Positions 44,171 through 54,746 of a DNA stretch of 64,000 nucleotides are shown piece by piece. The stretch spans positions 62,001 to 126,000 of the forward strand of contig WJXW01000020.1 of the NCBI GenBank assembly GCA_015832175.1, written 5' to 3'. The translations under genes and the position numbers were made by a program. Numbering within the stretch: the first letter of the stretch is position 1; every line of letters begins with the position of its first letter. The DNA is from Paraphaeosphaeria minitans. Lineage: Eukaryota; Ascomycota; Dothideomycetes; Pleosporales; Didymosphaeriaceae. Under the pieces are notes generated by a model, which saw nothing but the letters and a program-made list of their open reading frames with translations, was not told where the DNA came from and searched no databases.

Positions 44171-46814
44171 TGCTTAAATACGTTTCGATCCTTTTCCAAT
44201 GTCACTTAGAATTGGCTTCATGATGATTGATTGATGTCTACTTATTTGTTTGGCTTTGCGAATGAGCAGGTCCCACTTCACTACAATACCCGACAGGTTA
44301 CATGAACATTCGCGAGAGCGCTCTCATCCTAACGTTACTTTAACGCGATGGCACTCAAACAAGCAGTGCTCTCGTGAACCTGCGCCGCGACAAAAGGCCG
44401 CTACCGCGCTCGGCGGATAACAACCGACTTACTTAGGAACCAGTGGGAAAATTGCCGGCTGCAGCGATACCAGAATGCGGAAATCGAAGAAAGAAAATTG
44501 AGATTTGGTCTTCACGATTCCAAAGATTTCTTTCTCTATGTACACAAAAGGGTCTGATCAGCATTCATCTAGCCTTGATTAGGAAGAAAGGCCGCAACAT
44601 CTGAGACCTGTCTCGGCGAAATTCTCAACACGGTAACGATCATCAGATTAGCCGATCACTGCGATGCAGGAACGGTTTCGAGGCCCAGGTCCTGATCAGG
44701 GCGCTTTTCTAAGCGCCTTGTCTTCAGGGCTTAAGATAGAAATCAGCACGCCATAGAAGCAACCAATGAATGAGCGTGCAGGATCAAGCCGACATTTAAC
44801 CTACAACAGGCGCCTATCTCCCCTCCGATCGAGCACTCGCGACGACAAGCTGCGCATTCTGTCTGCTTCCAGCATCTCACCAAGGAGCATGCTCATTCCA
44901 AGTGAAATGGTCAAGCACGAGTCGTCTGGCTTTGCTGAATTGTGACTCGTGCGTTGTACATACGCTTTGACGGACTCGATCTCGAATGACCGGGCCTCAA
45001 TATAAGTATCCCGCTGTGGAGGCCGACCATTGCATCAAATTTCGGTCGTGCCGCGTTCCTGCTGTTGATCAATGATAGTCTTGTAATTGCTGCAAGTCCT
45101 GTGACTGCAGGCTGTTACACGTTTGGTCATACGCCGTAGCGCTCAGGACGGCATTTCCACAAGATCAACCAAGAGGCTTCCATGTTGCCAGCTACTATCT
45201 CTTGCACCGGCCCATAAGGTTGGTCTATGCACGTGAGCGGTATGAGTGAGTATCTAGAGAATAAGCACAGTGCAATCTTGCAGGCGTGGTTCCACAGTGA
45301 GGATTCTCTACATTATTTTTTGCCCTTAATCAACGACGCGGATCGTATCAAAAGGATGGATAGATCGGAAAGGGCGAAGCAGGTGGATCTGACCTGGAGA
45401 CTATCGCTCGGGCTTGCAATTCAGAATTCAGAACCGCTCTGCCGCAAAGCTGCATATCAGAGATGACCCCTCAGCCGCTCCGATGGATTTCTCCATCAAT
45501 CGATTGTGACCCGCGGGGCGGCAATGCTTCGTCGCTTTGTCTGGGGCACGGTACCCTCTAAGGCAGCCTCGAGGCGACGGGATGTGGGCCGCCAACGATG
45601 ACCAGGCGTTCCCGCAAACCAATCACACCTGACCTAGGCCATAGTTAAGCGCTGACCTTACACCTTTAGCTCGGATAGAATCCGGAGCACATGCGGAGAT
45701 TGATTGAGAAGTACGCTGCACGCACGTCAACGCTTTCAAAGAAAGGGTGAACGCACCTCCGAGAGTTGCGTTGCAATGAACAGAAGGACATCTGTAAAAT
45801 CATGCTTTACGAAATCAGCCGAAGCGTCATAGAGTAAGTGATCGTAAGGACGGTGTTTGATTGTTACTTCCGAATGACCAGCCTGGGCCCTCCTAAAACC
45901 CCGCCAATCGTTGAGGTGAGTTTGGCAAAGTGCTTTGCTGCAGCGCCGTACGCGTCAGACCTTCAATGGCGAGCCGATCTGCACAAGACGTGAGCTGAAG
46001 GTGGAAACTGAGAAGCAGGAAACGAATAATCAATATCAGCAACTAAGTCAGCCAGGCAATTGTGAAAGACGATGACGCTTATGCAGATACCATCTATGCA
46101 AGTCAAGGTGCTGAAGTCTAGACCCTAATGATCCTGATCCTATTTTTGGCGAAGGCCTCAGGTTCAGCCTTGAACCTCTGTCTGATTGGTCAGAGTAGAT
46201 GGTGATCGTTAACCCTGCGTTATCACCACGCGCCCAAGCACACATTTAGTTTACCGTTATTCACACTGCCAACATTTCTCCAAGTCAGCGACGTTGGCCG
46301 ACGCGCTGCTAAACTCTTATCTACACAGGGATATCTGCAGAAAGCGATCCGTAAGGCGATGGGACAATTCCATAAGTGATTATATCCCATATCTGGGCCT
46401 TTATTCGTAACCTTCGAGTGCAAACAAATGGACCGTCGAATCGCGCCGGGATACGCGCTCCTAAGTCAGCGATGTGGGCTCCTGGGAGAGACCCAGACGC
46501 TGATAGGACAGGTTTCTTCAACGGAAAGGATTCCAATTCTCATAATTGATATTTCAGCTGCGAAAACCAAAAACTAGAAGTCGAAATCGTCAATTTTACA
46601 AGAGGACGGGGGGCTCCACAGCCAAGTATATAAACCTCGCGCTGCACCTCCTCAAATGCTCCATCGAATTTCCTCGATATCTTGCCGGCACTCTCTGGCT
46701 CCTCGAACACATAGCTGCTTGCAGAATTATTTCACGTGATGCTGATTAGGTATGACACGCCGTAAGTTAACATGCAGGGAACTGCTACCCCGTCATAAGG
46801 CAAATCGTAAATGG
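44171..46814. other. No convincing gene
   Basis: Long stretch with only short frames on either strand. One TAACGTTA (44330-44337). I recognise no domain, RNA gene or clear repeat, so this is probably decayed intergenic sequence. Confidence 0.4.
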
Positions 46815-47345
46815 AAGCAAATCCCCCGCGGAATTGCGAAGGTGGAAACAGTCATCCCCCCTTTATGGTACTCAGGTGCGGGTGCGAATCCCCTGCGGTA
46901 TCCAATAACCCGTTAGCCAACCTGCCTACGGGCTGCCATCCCGCGCGGCCTGATCATATCCTGGATCCACATCCCTTCCCCAAGCAAGTCGACCACGGGC
47001 TCAGATCCCGCGCGGCAAATGCGAAGATCGGGACCGTAAGCCCTTCTTCGGACTACCCCCATCCGGGCGTTCATTCCGCATGGGATCCTAAAATAAGGTT
47101 CAGCAAGTCTGCCTATGGGCTATTATCCCCTACGGGTTGCTCTACCCCGATGATTTGACTTCTCATCCCCACAAGCTGACCGCGGGTGAAGCTACCGCGC
47201 GGTAAGCTTAAACCCGGAATCACAGCGCCAAGCTCGAGGAAGGCTAATGCCGGCGAAAATCCCCTGCGGACTGTTCGATTCAGGAAGCGTAGTGCCGTAA
47301 GCTGGTGTACTGCAGCCGGGCTTGTATCCCATGCGGTATGTCTCT
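46815..47345. repeat. GC-rich palindromic repeat array 2
   Basis: About eight degenerate copies of a motif of the form CGGGCT-N3-ATCCC-NN-GCGG, often preceded by CAAGTCTGCC, recur every 50-80 bp. Examples are CGGGCTGCCATCCCGCGCGG (about 46929), CGGGCTCAGATCCCGCGCGG (about 46996) and CGGGCTTGTATCCCATGCGG (about 47315). Each unit is bounded by inverted CCGC/GCGG pieces. It resembles array 1 in its core palindrome but not in unit length. Confidence 0.65.
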
Positions 47346-47778
47346 AAGGTGGCCCAGGATATGAAGTCTGTAGCGTGGAATCGTTGGGGCTACGAGGAGT
47401 TATGTAACGCTAACTTTGGGCAATTGCACCTCGGAATCAACCCTGTCATTTCTACATTGAACACTCGTTTGATCCTCCCGATCCTGAGGGGCATCTTGAC
47501 GACGCAGCACCGCGGCTGAGCCACCTGAGACGCTGAGCGCTCTCCTACTTACACTGCAGGAAGCTACCCGCAGCCTCACAAACTCACGCCGCGCTCTAAG
47601 ATCGGCTCCGAAGATCGCAAAGGCAGCAGGCCCTCCAGGCGACAACACAGCGAAGGACTGCAAACCGATCCACGCCTGAGCCTTCCAAGCCTCGTGCACA
47701 GCGGACGCGATACAGTAACTTACATATAGCACCAGACGGTGTCGTGCATCGCACGTGAGATGGCCTGGACAGGGGATT

Positions 47779-47900
47779 GGAAACAGGAACCAGAAGCATG
47801 GGGGCAGAACCTAGCAGGAGCCCGAAAACGGGAACCTCGCAAGGTCTCGAAAACGGGAACCTCGCAAGGGCTCGAAAACGGGAACCAGAAACCGCGTCAC
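47779..47900. repeat. Minisatellite with GAAAACGGGAAC unit
   Basis: Three copies of an about 26-bp unit (cgaaaacgggaacctcgcaa) follow a 17-bp sequence GGAAACAGGAACCAGAA (47779-47795) that is repeated exactly at 55610-55626 beside another 'gaaaacgggaaac'. It is a dispersed repeat family with local tandem expansion. Confidence 0.65.
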
Positions 47901-48084
47901 GGCAACGGAAAGCCGTAAACCAAGCACATGTCATGACGTCCTATTCTGCCTATAAGAAAGCGCAAGTCCCTTTTCCACAGCTCATCCTAGCATCTGTGAG
48001 GGCACTGTAATTGAAGATCCGACCATCTCAACGCAAGACCGCTCGAGTTTCCGACTAGCCGATCCTATTTCCAGTCCTATAATC

Positions 48085-48510
48085 ATGTCGTCTCAACAGT
48101 GCTCGGGGTTGCTAGAGTGCGCAAAGGCGAGACGAGCTGCGAACAACAATTATCTAAAGCAGACCAACACCCTCTATGAAAAGCTCGCCAGGTTGTGCAT
48201 CGAATATGACGCCCATATATACTTTCTAGCATATCGCAATGGCCGATTCAACGGATTCGCATCCACAGATGAGACAGGCCAGCCGTGGTCCCCACCAGGC
48301 CGGGAAGCTCTTGTAAGGCCATCTCCATCCGCAGAGTCAGAGCTGACGCTTATCAAGGGCAAACTATATCCGCCCCCGGTGATGAAATCTCCATCCCATT
48401 GCCCTCGAGCTCAACAGCGACGAGGAAAGGTAGCTTTCCGAAAAGCGATTTCACAGAAAGGTTCGGCTGGATGCGGCGCGACCTGGACCTCGACACAGAG
48501 TAGGGATTAA
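48085..48510 (+). CDS. MADS-box-like small protein
   Basis: 141-codon frame starting MSSQQCSGLLECAKARRAAN. The segment NNYLKQTNTLYEKLARLCIE followed by YDAHIYFLAYRNGRFNGFAS and WSPPG follows the pattern of the SRF/MADS fold as it appears in small fungal MADS-related proteins (K..NTL.KK...L......D.Y.L..R.GR...F.S). The DNA-contacting N-terminal basic arm is short. After about residue 90 the frame may switch: an alternative frame ending PKSDFTERFGWMRRDLDLDTE at 48503 looks better conserved with the paralogous piece at 60325-60658, so a small unrecognised intron or a frameshift is likely. Probably nuclear if functional. Confidence 0.5.
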   Translation: MSSQQCSGLLECAKARRAANNNYLKQTNTLYEKLARLCIEYDAHIYFLAYRNGRFNGFASTDETGQPWSPPGREALVRPSPSAESELTLIKGKLYPPPVMKSPSHCPRAQQRRGKVAFRKAISQKGSAGCGATWTSTQSRD

Positions 48511-48605
48511 GCCTGGTCAATCGTGCAGAGAGGGGAGAGGGAACGCCAAATTCAGCTTATACAACCTAATAGCAAAGCGCGCCGCTACCATTCCTCCTAT
48601 ACCAT

Positions 48606-49080
48606 TCAAGTAGAATGCGTTTTCTTTCTCTTTTCCCCTGTCGCTGCCTGCTTGCCCTCGTCTCCCTTCCTACCCCCAGCTTCCCTCTTCAGTATCCTTC
48701 CTGCTTCTTCGAAATGATATCCTAAGCTGACCAGCCAGTCACCCATATTCCATAGACGATTCTGAAGCCTTCCTATTCTTGCATCTTGGTCGGCGAGCTT
48801 GCGGTTAAGTTCCTCGACCAACTATACACTCGTTTAGCAACCGACTTAAATATGACGTGGAAATTATCGCATACTGCTTCTGCCGTACCAGCTGCTTCTT
48901 GCAGACTTTGGACGCTATCGTCAGCTGCACTTTCGTCTTCTCTGCGTCGCTCTTCGACAAGTGGGTTGAAGTCATGCTGCGAGGGCTTAGTGTCGGTTTT
49001 CTGGGCGTCACCTCCGCCAGAGTATATTCCTTGTAGGTCACAAACTTCCTGCAAGGCAGAATCTAACGTGGATAGGTATG
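48606..49080 (-). CDS. Coiled-coil hypothetical protein, possible frameshift
   Basis: The upstream frame (about 49080-48830) encodes SALQEVCDLQGIYSGGGDAQ and a Glu/Asp-rich helix ending CDNFHVIFKSVAKRV. A second frame starting near 48830 continues with LVEELNRKLADQDARIGRLQ and LGYHFEEAGRILKREAGG to the stop at 48606. The join needs a one-base shift or a tiny unrecognised intron near 48828. The start is unclear: no ATG opens the upstream frame, and a CTTGCAG acceptor near 49053 suggests an earlier exon. The heptad pattern suggests an oligomerisation domain. Unknown family. Confidence 0.45.
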
Positions 49081-49099
49081 TACATTTGTAAAATTATTA

Positions 49100-49570
49100 A
49101 GTCTTTTCGCGTTTTCCTGAACTAGCATCAACCACCGAATCATTGAGCCTGTGAGAGCTCGAATGCATCTGCCACGTTCGACTGCAGGCGATCATGAGGG
49201 GGTAATAAGACTGAATAGTCTACGAGACCGTTCGGAATTCACAAGTGTATTAAGCCGATACAAGTGCAGGCGCCCCAGAAAGGTTTTCGAGGAACGAAGT
49301 CGCGTAGAATACGCTAGCGTACTTTCAGACTACATCCAGCCAAGCATTTACGTCAACGGGGAACCGTTTTGGCCCTGGTGCCAAACATGGCTACCACCTC
49401 GAAATAGGAAAGGGACCAAAACCGGTCCAGGCTGCCACAGGTGTATGAACATCGACCCTGGTCAATTCTCGACTAGATCTCAACGGGTGTCTCAAAGGCA
49501 CTACAGGTGAGTTCATTCGAGATATATGGGATCGTCGCTTTGATCCGATGAACACGATGATTGGACTGAC
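49100..49570. other. No convincing gene
   Basis: A plus frame at 49151-49510 is open, but I cannot relate it to a family or a splice pattern. Confidence 0.35.
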
Positions 49571-50077
49571 TTAGCTGGCAGTGACAATCGAACTGACTTG
49601 CGTAACGTTACTGTAGTCGCAACGCATAGACGTTGTCGCCGGTGGATTGTTCCACATACCTGAAGTTCTGGAAGTCTCGGTTGTAAGATCCATCTGTGGT
49701 TCATGATGGTGGATGGGATCTGGTATTGGTGCTCCCTCTCTTTTCATGTTTGCCCGCGGTGGCAAGGTACGCTCAGCGTCAAGGTCAGATGGAGCACGCA
49801 TGACTCCTTTAACAGGATGACACAGTGGAACCACTGCATTGGGAGTGCGATAGCTTTTGTTGAAGAGTTTCACTGCCCATGTCGGACATTTGTTGACAGC
49901 AAACAGGTACACCAGCAGTGTTTCATCAGCATTTCGGAGCTGTCTGTCCCCCTCTTCTGCCGTTCCACCATCCACCTCACATTTCATCGCGGACATCTGT
50001 CCGTCATCCAACACTTCCTGCGGCAGCGCATGTATCCCCGTCCCGAACATGTCAAGACGCTGAAAGACCCTCAACAT
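49571..50077 (-). CDS. Hypothetical protein, diverged copy A of a local family
   Basis: 168-codon frame containing NADETLLVYLFAVNKCPTWA, which resembles REETLLVYPIAVYSRPGNGH in the frame at 50775-51392 and EDDTYLVEPIAYEQGASRTS at 51966-52214. At DNA level the shared part is 'acaccagcagtgtttc' versus 'taccagcagcgtttc'. Three neighbouring, strongly diverged copies on one strand suggest tandem duplication of an unrecognised gene. Copy A may lack exons. No domain can be named. Confidence 0.4.
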   Translation of the reverse strand: MLRVFQRLDMFGTGIHALPQEVLDDGQMSAMKCEVDGGTAEEGDRQLRNADETLLVYLFAVNKCPTWAVKLFNKSYRTPNAVVPLCHPVKGVMRAPSDLDAERTLPPRANMKREGAPIPDPIHHHEPQMDLTTETSRTSGMWNNPPATTSMRCDYSNVTQVSSIVTAS

Positions 50078-50774
50078 CCGTGCTGTCTGAGCCTAGAATC
50101 CTGCTGTCGTCGATTTCATCCACGCACGATGCTGCATCGCCTCGTCGCAAATACGTTGGACGCTTTTCAACCTCACGCCTCGTTGTACGTCGGTCGGGTG
50201 TAATCTCTGGTTTCAATCTCTCCTGGACGTCCTAGCACGCGAGTAGCACAGGCGTCCAGATCTGAAGGGCAAGGCGGCCGGGTGAATGAGCTTGACCGTG
50301 CAAGAGAGTGTGAGAATTGACCCATGAATTCCAGGCTTCGCAAACATGGATGGCTAATTAACTTTTGGCAGAGGTTTCCAGTCTCACATACCTCTAACGT
50401 TATGCCCAGCGCCTCACTATTGAGAGTGCTATAGGCCGGTATTTCCAATAACGCAGCAAATCGTCTCAGTCTGAAATGCGATGCGCCATTTACACTCACC
50501 CCACTCAGCCGTATCTGATCAAACAGAAAAATGATTTCATTCGAGTACAAGACTAGTCCACTGTATACATTGCAACGAGCGTTTCGACCGCTACATAGCA
50601 AGCCAGTAAAAAGCAACCATGCAACGCCACAACTACCACCATGCTATAAATAAAAAACATCCCGCTAACCTGGCTCAGGTGCAGTCAGATAGTCCGATAA
50701 GCCACAACAGATTGAAAGCCTTTGGAATCGTTAGTTGGGAGTCTAGGAGACGCATCGTTCTGCGTACCTGTTAT

Positions 50775-51392
50775 TCAGAGAGTCTCGGTTGTAGACGAAG
50801 TGGTCCTCGTTATCCTCGACAAGCTCGATCCATAGTTCTTCCTCCACTTTGCTCGCTCCGCAGCTGGCAGATGGGCCGTGGTCGACTGTGACGGTGCGTT
50901 CAGCGTTACGATGCGGAGCATGCATGCCAGATCCAGCGGGAAGCTACATTCGAACTCCAGCACTTGGTGTTCCATGTCTTCTGCCAAAAAGGCGCCATGC
51001 CCGTTTCCCGGACGGCTGTAGACAGCGATCGGGTATACCAGCAGCGTTTCCTCCCGATTTTCAGGCTGTGTAAATGCCTCCTCCCCCACCCCACTGTCTC
51101 CCTCACTTTTCACTGGTGAGTTTCGCTGATGCTCCGACACGTCCTGGGGCAATGAACAGGTCTCCGTATTAAATACGGAGAGAATGCCTTCAGTCCCTTG
51201 CCCTGCAGGCTTGGGAGAGAGGTCCCACAACATCACAGCGCCTGAAATATAATCGTAGCCGCCATCGTCTTCGCCTAACATATTACTGTCCTCAGTCTTC
51301 GTCGAAGAGAATGCTCCAGCATTGCTGCAGAGGTAGGGTGGCCGCGTTGTGACGCTACGTTTCTTCGTAAACTGTTTAGGCATGACCTGCAA
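50775..51392 (-). CDS. Hypothetical protein, diverged copy B of the local family
   Basis: 205-codon frame with a basic start (MPKQFTKKRSVTTRPPYLC), an acidic middle and the family motif ETLLVYPIAVYSRPGNGH, then a segment rich in hydrophobic residues (FECSFPLDLACMLRIVTLNA). It is the best preserved of the three related frames in this stretch. An alternative reading of a spliced gene is possible, and function is unknown. Confidence 0.45.
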   Translation of the reverse strand: MQVMPKQFTKKRSVTTRPPYLCSNAGAFSSTKTEDSNMLGEDDGGYDYISGAVMLWDLSPKPAGQGTEGILSVFNTETCSLPQDVSEHQRNSPVKSEGDSGVGEEAFTQPENREETLLVYPIAVYSRPGNGHGAFLAEDMEHQVLEFECSFPLDLACMLRIVTLNAPSQSTTAHLPAAERAKWRKNYGSSLSRITRTTSSTTETL

Positions 51393-51477
51393 TTGTCCCT
51401 ATGTTGTAAGCATTCGTTCATGAGCAGATGGCAGAAGGGAGGATGATGCCTCAACTGACGTACGTAATTATAGATGT

Positions 51478-52850
51478 TTACAATCTCCAAGGAGGCTTGT
51501 GCAGGTACAAAGGACGGCGGGCAACTGGATAGGCCTTGATCGTACAAGAGCGACTCGGATAAGATTCAAAGGAAATAAGGCTTCGAGGTGATGGGCAGCT
51601 GAATTTCCAGCAGAGGCTTGAGGTCTTATACTCCATCTCTAACCGCCCGGCTTGCAGCACTGCCTTCGACCAGTGTTTCCATGTCCTGCACTGTTGAATC
51701 AGCCAGGGATCGCCGAACCTACCAGACGCTCTGCATAACGACTGTGCCCGCAAAAGTGATACGGACCCATCGAGACTGCCTTGCCGTCGTCTAGTAAGTG
51801 GTAGCAGCGCCTCATCCTGTATCAGATCTCTGCTGAGAGCACAGGATAGCAGGCTACCATCGGCACCCTGTTTTTCCACGTCATATCCCGGTCAGCAAGG
51901 ACCGGAGACGCGAGGTCTGCCACCGAGGCGTGTCCTGCACGATAAGCTAGGATTGTTCTGCATGGCTATCCTCTTTCCACTCTCCCAGTCGCCCAGGATC
52001 CTAGCCCAGAGGCGGAGCGTAACTTAGCAATCATACCCAGCACATCGAGCTTCCACAGTGTGCTTGTTCGGCTTGCACCTTGCTCGTATGCTATCGGCTC
52101 CACTAGGTAAGTGTCGTCCTCGGTGAGACACTTTGAGTACTTTCCCCCCTTGACCTCACCCACAGCACTGCCATCGACCAGTGTTTCAATATCGTTCACT
52201 GCTGAACGAGCCAAAGAGTTTTCATCCTATCAGGCAGCTTGCATGATGGCCGAGTGCCCAGAAAGGGTTGCAGATTTATCGAGAATGCTTTACCAGCGTC
52301 TCTTATAACGCCGCGACGCCAGGTTCCCGGGATGAAGGCCAGCAGGAAGTGTGGGCGTGACGAGCTGGGCAGAATCCCTACATGTCGCTGCCCTGACTTT
52401 TGCCATCTCCCGGTGAGCGAGAGCAGTGTGAACGAAGCCTCTCACCGAGCCATCCCGTAGCCGATGAGTTCTAGAGCCGAGCAAGCCGATTAACCATAGC
52501 AGATGTGGCACCGGTGTTCATGGGCTGGTCAATCCAGTCTTCCTTCCAGCCTCATTACGCAAGGTGAGCCGAAACAGCGATACCATCCGCCCCCCTCCGT
52601 TGCCCCTGCACACAATCAGCAGCCTGACTTACCCAAAGCCGATAGAACCGCGACGGGCAGAGATGGGTCCTTCGTATAGAGCTTTCATCGCCTCTAACTA
52701 GTGATTCCTACCAGACACTCCGCGTGATCAACGAGTCCGCAATAGGGGTGCAGACCCGTCGACACCGCCTCGCCGTCGTCTGCTATGTGGCAGAAGCGCC
52801 TAATCCTGGGATAGACTTTCGCTGAGAGCGAAGCCGTACAGGTGGCTCAA
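51478..52850 (-). pseudogene. Fragments of the same duplicated family
   Basis: 51478-51879 and 51966-52214 are minus-strand frames. The latter holds TEDDTYLVEPIAYEQGASRT. DNA pairs show duplication: 'actgcc(t/a)tcgaccagtgtttc' occurs at about 51659 and 52168, and the stretch 'ccagacactc...ccgccgtcgtc...gcgcctaatcctg' around 51722-51835 recurs at about 52711-52825. Frames are short, so I read these as broken copies. Confidence 0.45.
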
Positions 52851-53865
52851 CAACGTGACAAGACCGACACTGCTCGCTGACCACCCTGCCCTTCTACTCT
52901 CGGTGTCATACACCTCAATTCAAGAGCCACAAGGTTTCAGACGCACATCCAGATAAAGAATCTCATGAGCGTTCTATACCACGATCGGAAGGACGTCGTT
53001 GACCCTTCTGCAGCCTCATCAATAACATTTGCAACACTGGGCCTAGGGATGCCGGCTGAGTCGCACTGCGGCTGGGGCTTTCTGTACGCCTTCTGACTTT
53101 TAGTAGATGCATATTTTAGTAGATGCATACACCGTAGTGTCACTGATCTGACTTTATATGCCATCCCAATATTCCTGTCCTCGCACTTTCTCTCTATACA
53201 CCCCTTCCAACGAAGCAGGGTGACGAAGTGGATGTGGATGAAGCGGACGAGTAGAGTGATAGGTACGTCCTTTATCGTCTACTGTAGCCAAGTACACTCA
53301 TACGCTATCTTCTATTCATGCGTACCCCCTGCACCTTCCGTACTTCGTTAGGTCTTCATCGGCCGCATCCTCTACTCATTCCGTCTTGCCGTTGCAGGGA
53401 ACGGGTATGCAAGACAAACACCCTCATCCTCCACAGCACCGCTAGCGCCAGCTACGCCTTCACAGTTAGAAAGGGGGGAGTTATGCGGAGTGCCGGACTA
53501 TGAAGCAACCAGCCACGGCTTAGAGGCGTCCTAGATCCTTGCCAGCATGGGGGCCTTTGTGGGCTATATGGGCGCTTGTGATGCCTTTGGTCGTGGTCTG
53601 TTGGTGCCGTCAGGGTCAAGATCTGATGCCCTGTCCACACACGGGGGCGTATCAGCGGAAGAGCGACCCAATGCTCATGCCTAGTTGAAGGGCGACGTGT
53701 TCAGAACCCCGATGCACCGAGTGGTTAGCACGTGCATGCCCTTGCGATCGGCCGTGCCAGTCACAGTGAGGCTTTGAGACATCCGTGAAGTCTCGTTGTT
53801 TGACGCAGCTCCGTGCAAGGCACTAATCCGACGAGGTGAGATCGGGATCCGACAGTTAAGAAGCT
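52851..53865. other. No convincing gene
   Basis: One small direct repeat, 'tagtagatgcata', at 53101 and 53117. No supported gene. Frames on both strands are short. Confidence 0.4.
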
Positions 53866-53877
53866 GTGTTCGCGCCA

Positions 53878-54746
53878 GATGCTCCACAGCATTTCTCCTC
53901 CATTATGGTCCTTGTACTTCTTATCGGCCTCCTTATTTGCTTCGTTTGCGGATTTCTGCTGAGCGTAGTGTTCTTTCTCAAGGATTTCTCCTGGCTTAGG
54001 AAGAATAGGCACTCGCGCTTCTGGGAAAGAGCGGTGGCTCTCCTTTTCAGCACCTGTCAAGGCGGCTTTTCGATCGCCGGTATGGTCGCTGTCGCGATCG
54101 CATTCACCACAGACACCGAACCGTATCGGCTTGACCCAGTCACCCTTTGTACCCTTCAGCTGTTCGCTAGCGCGAATGTGAGCGTAATTTCTTCTAGAAT
54201 CAGTTCACGGACTCATCCTCACGGTAGCTTACCTGGACACTTCGAGGTATCAAAGATTGCCGCAAGGCTATTTGGCTAGTTTACGGCAGTATCGCGTGGA
54301 CGGCACCTGATATTGCCTTCTTTACGCGGTACGAGACCTTCCCCCTCTTCTTGTGCATTCTTCTGATGACGGGCAGGGACAACTTCGCTTACGAGCATGC
54401 ACTACTCACTCGCGTTGCTATAGCGTCCACTGTGTCGTGGGGGCATTGGCACGAGGCTCTACAAATCCACAAGGACTCAGGAAACCCCATCCCCAAACGA
54501 GTGCATGCCCTACTACAGTTCGTCATCGCCAACGCAGTGGCAGCGTCCTTTCAGATCATCGGAGCTGTCGTTCTCTACGGTCTATCGCTTGTCAACGTGC
54601 GAATAAGCGAGCTCCGTCAGGGCATCGTTCTTGTACGTCTTTTCCTCCTGACAGTACTTACTCTTACGTGGACAGGCGTGTATACTCGCACAAGCAGGAA
54701 CGTTGATCGCTCTTTGCATGGTCAGCCTCGAGCGTCACATGAGTGA
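53878..54746 (+). CDS. Multi-pass membrane protein, copy 1, one frameshift
   Basis: The first frame (53866-54279) carries hydrophobic helices (MVLVLLIGLLICFVCGFLLS; GGFSIAGMVAVAIAF) and ends SKIAARLFG-stop. A frame shifted by one base at about 54262 continues with IWLVYGSIAWTAPDIAFFTR and through 54351-54746 with VHALLQFVIANAVAASFQII and ELRQGIVLVRLFLLTVLTLT. Together about 290 residues and six membrane segments. The ATG could be 53866 or the later MVLVL at 53905. The frameshift may be a mutation. A truncated second copy is at 57900-58311. Family not recognised. Confidence 0.5.

Larger units (their letters stand above)
3505..50402. other. Eight dispersed TAACGTTA palindromes
   Basis: Exact copies at 3505-3512, 3590-3597, 18836-18843, 35492-35499, 43261-43268, 44330-44337, 49603-49610 and 50395-50402. 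About one copy would be expected by chance in 64 kb of balanced composition. The sequence equals TA plus the two outermost bases of each end (AC, GT) plus TA for the pogo elements here, so these could be excision scars. Confidence 0.5.

Noticed and set aside
43730..47345. GC-rich palindromic arrays as a mitochondrial insertion (GC clusters)
   Set aside because: The surrounding base composition is not AT-rich mitochondrial DNA and the unit structure is tandem, so a nuclear origin is simpler.
46815..47345. Regularly spaced motif as a CRISPR array
   Set aside because: Repeats are degenerate, spacing varies, the host is eukaryotic and no cas-like gene is present.
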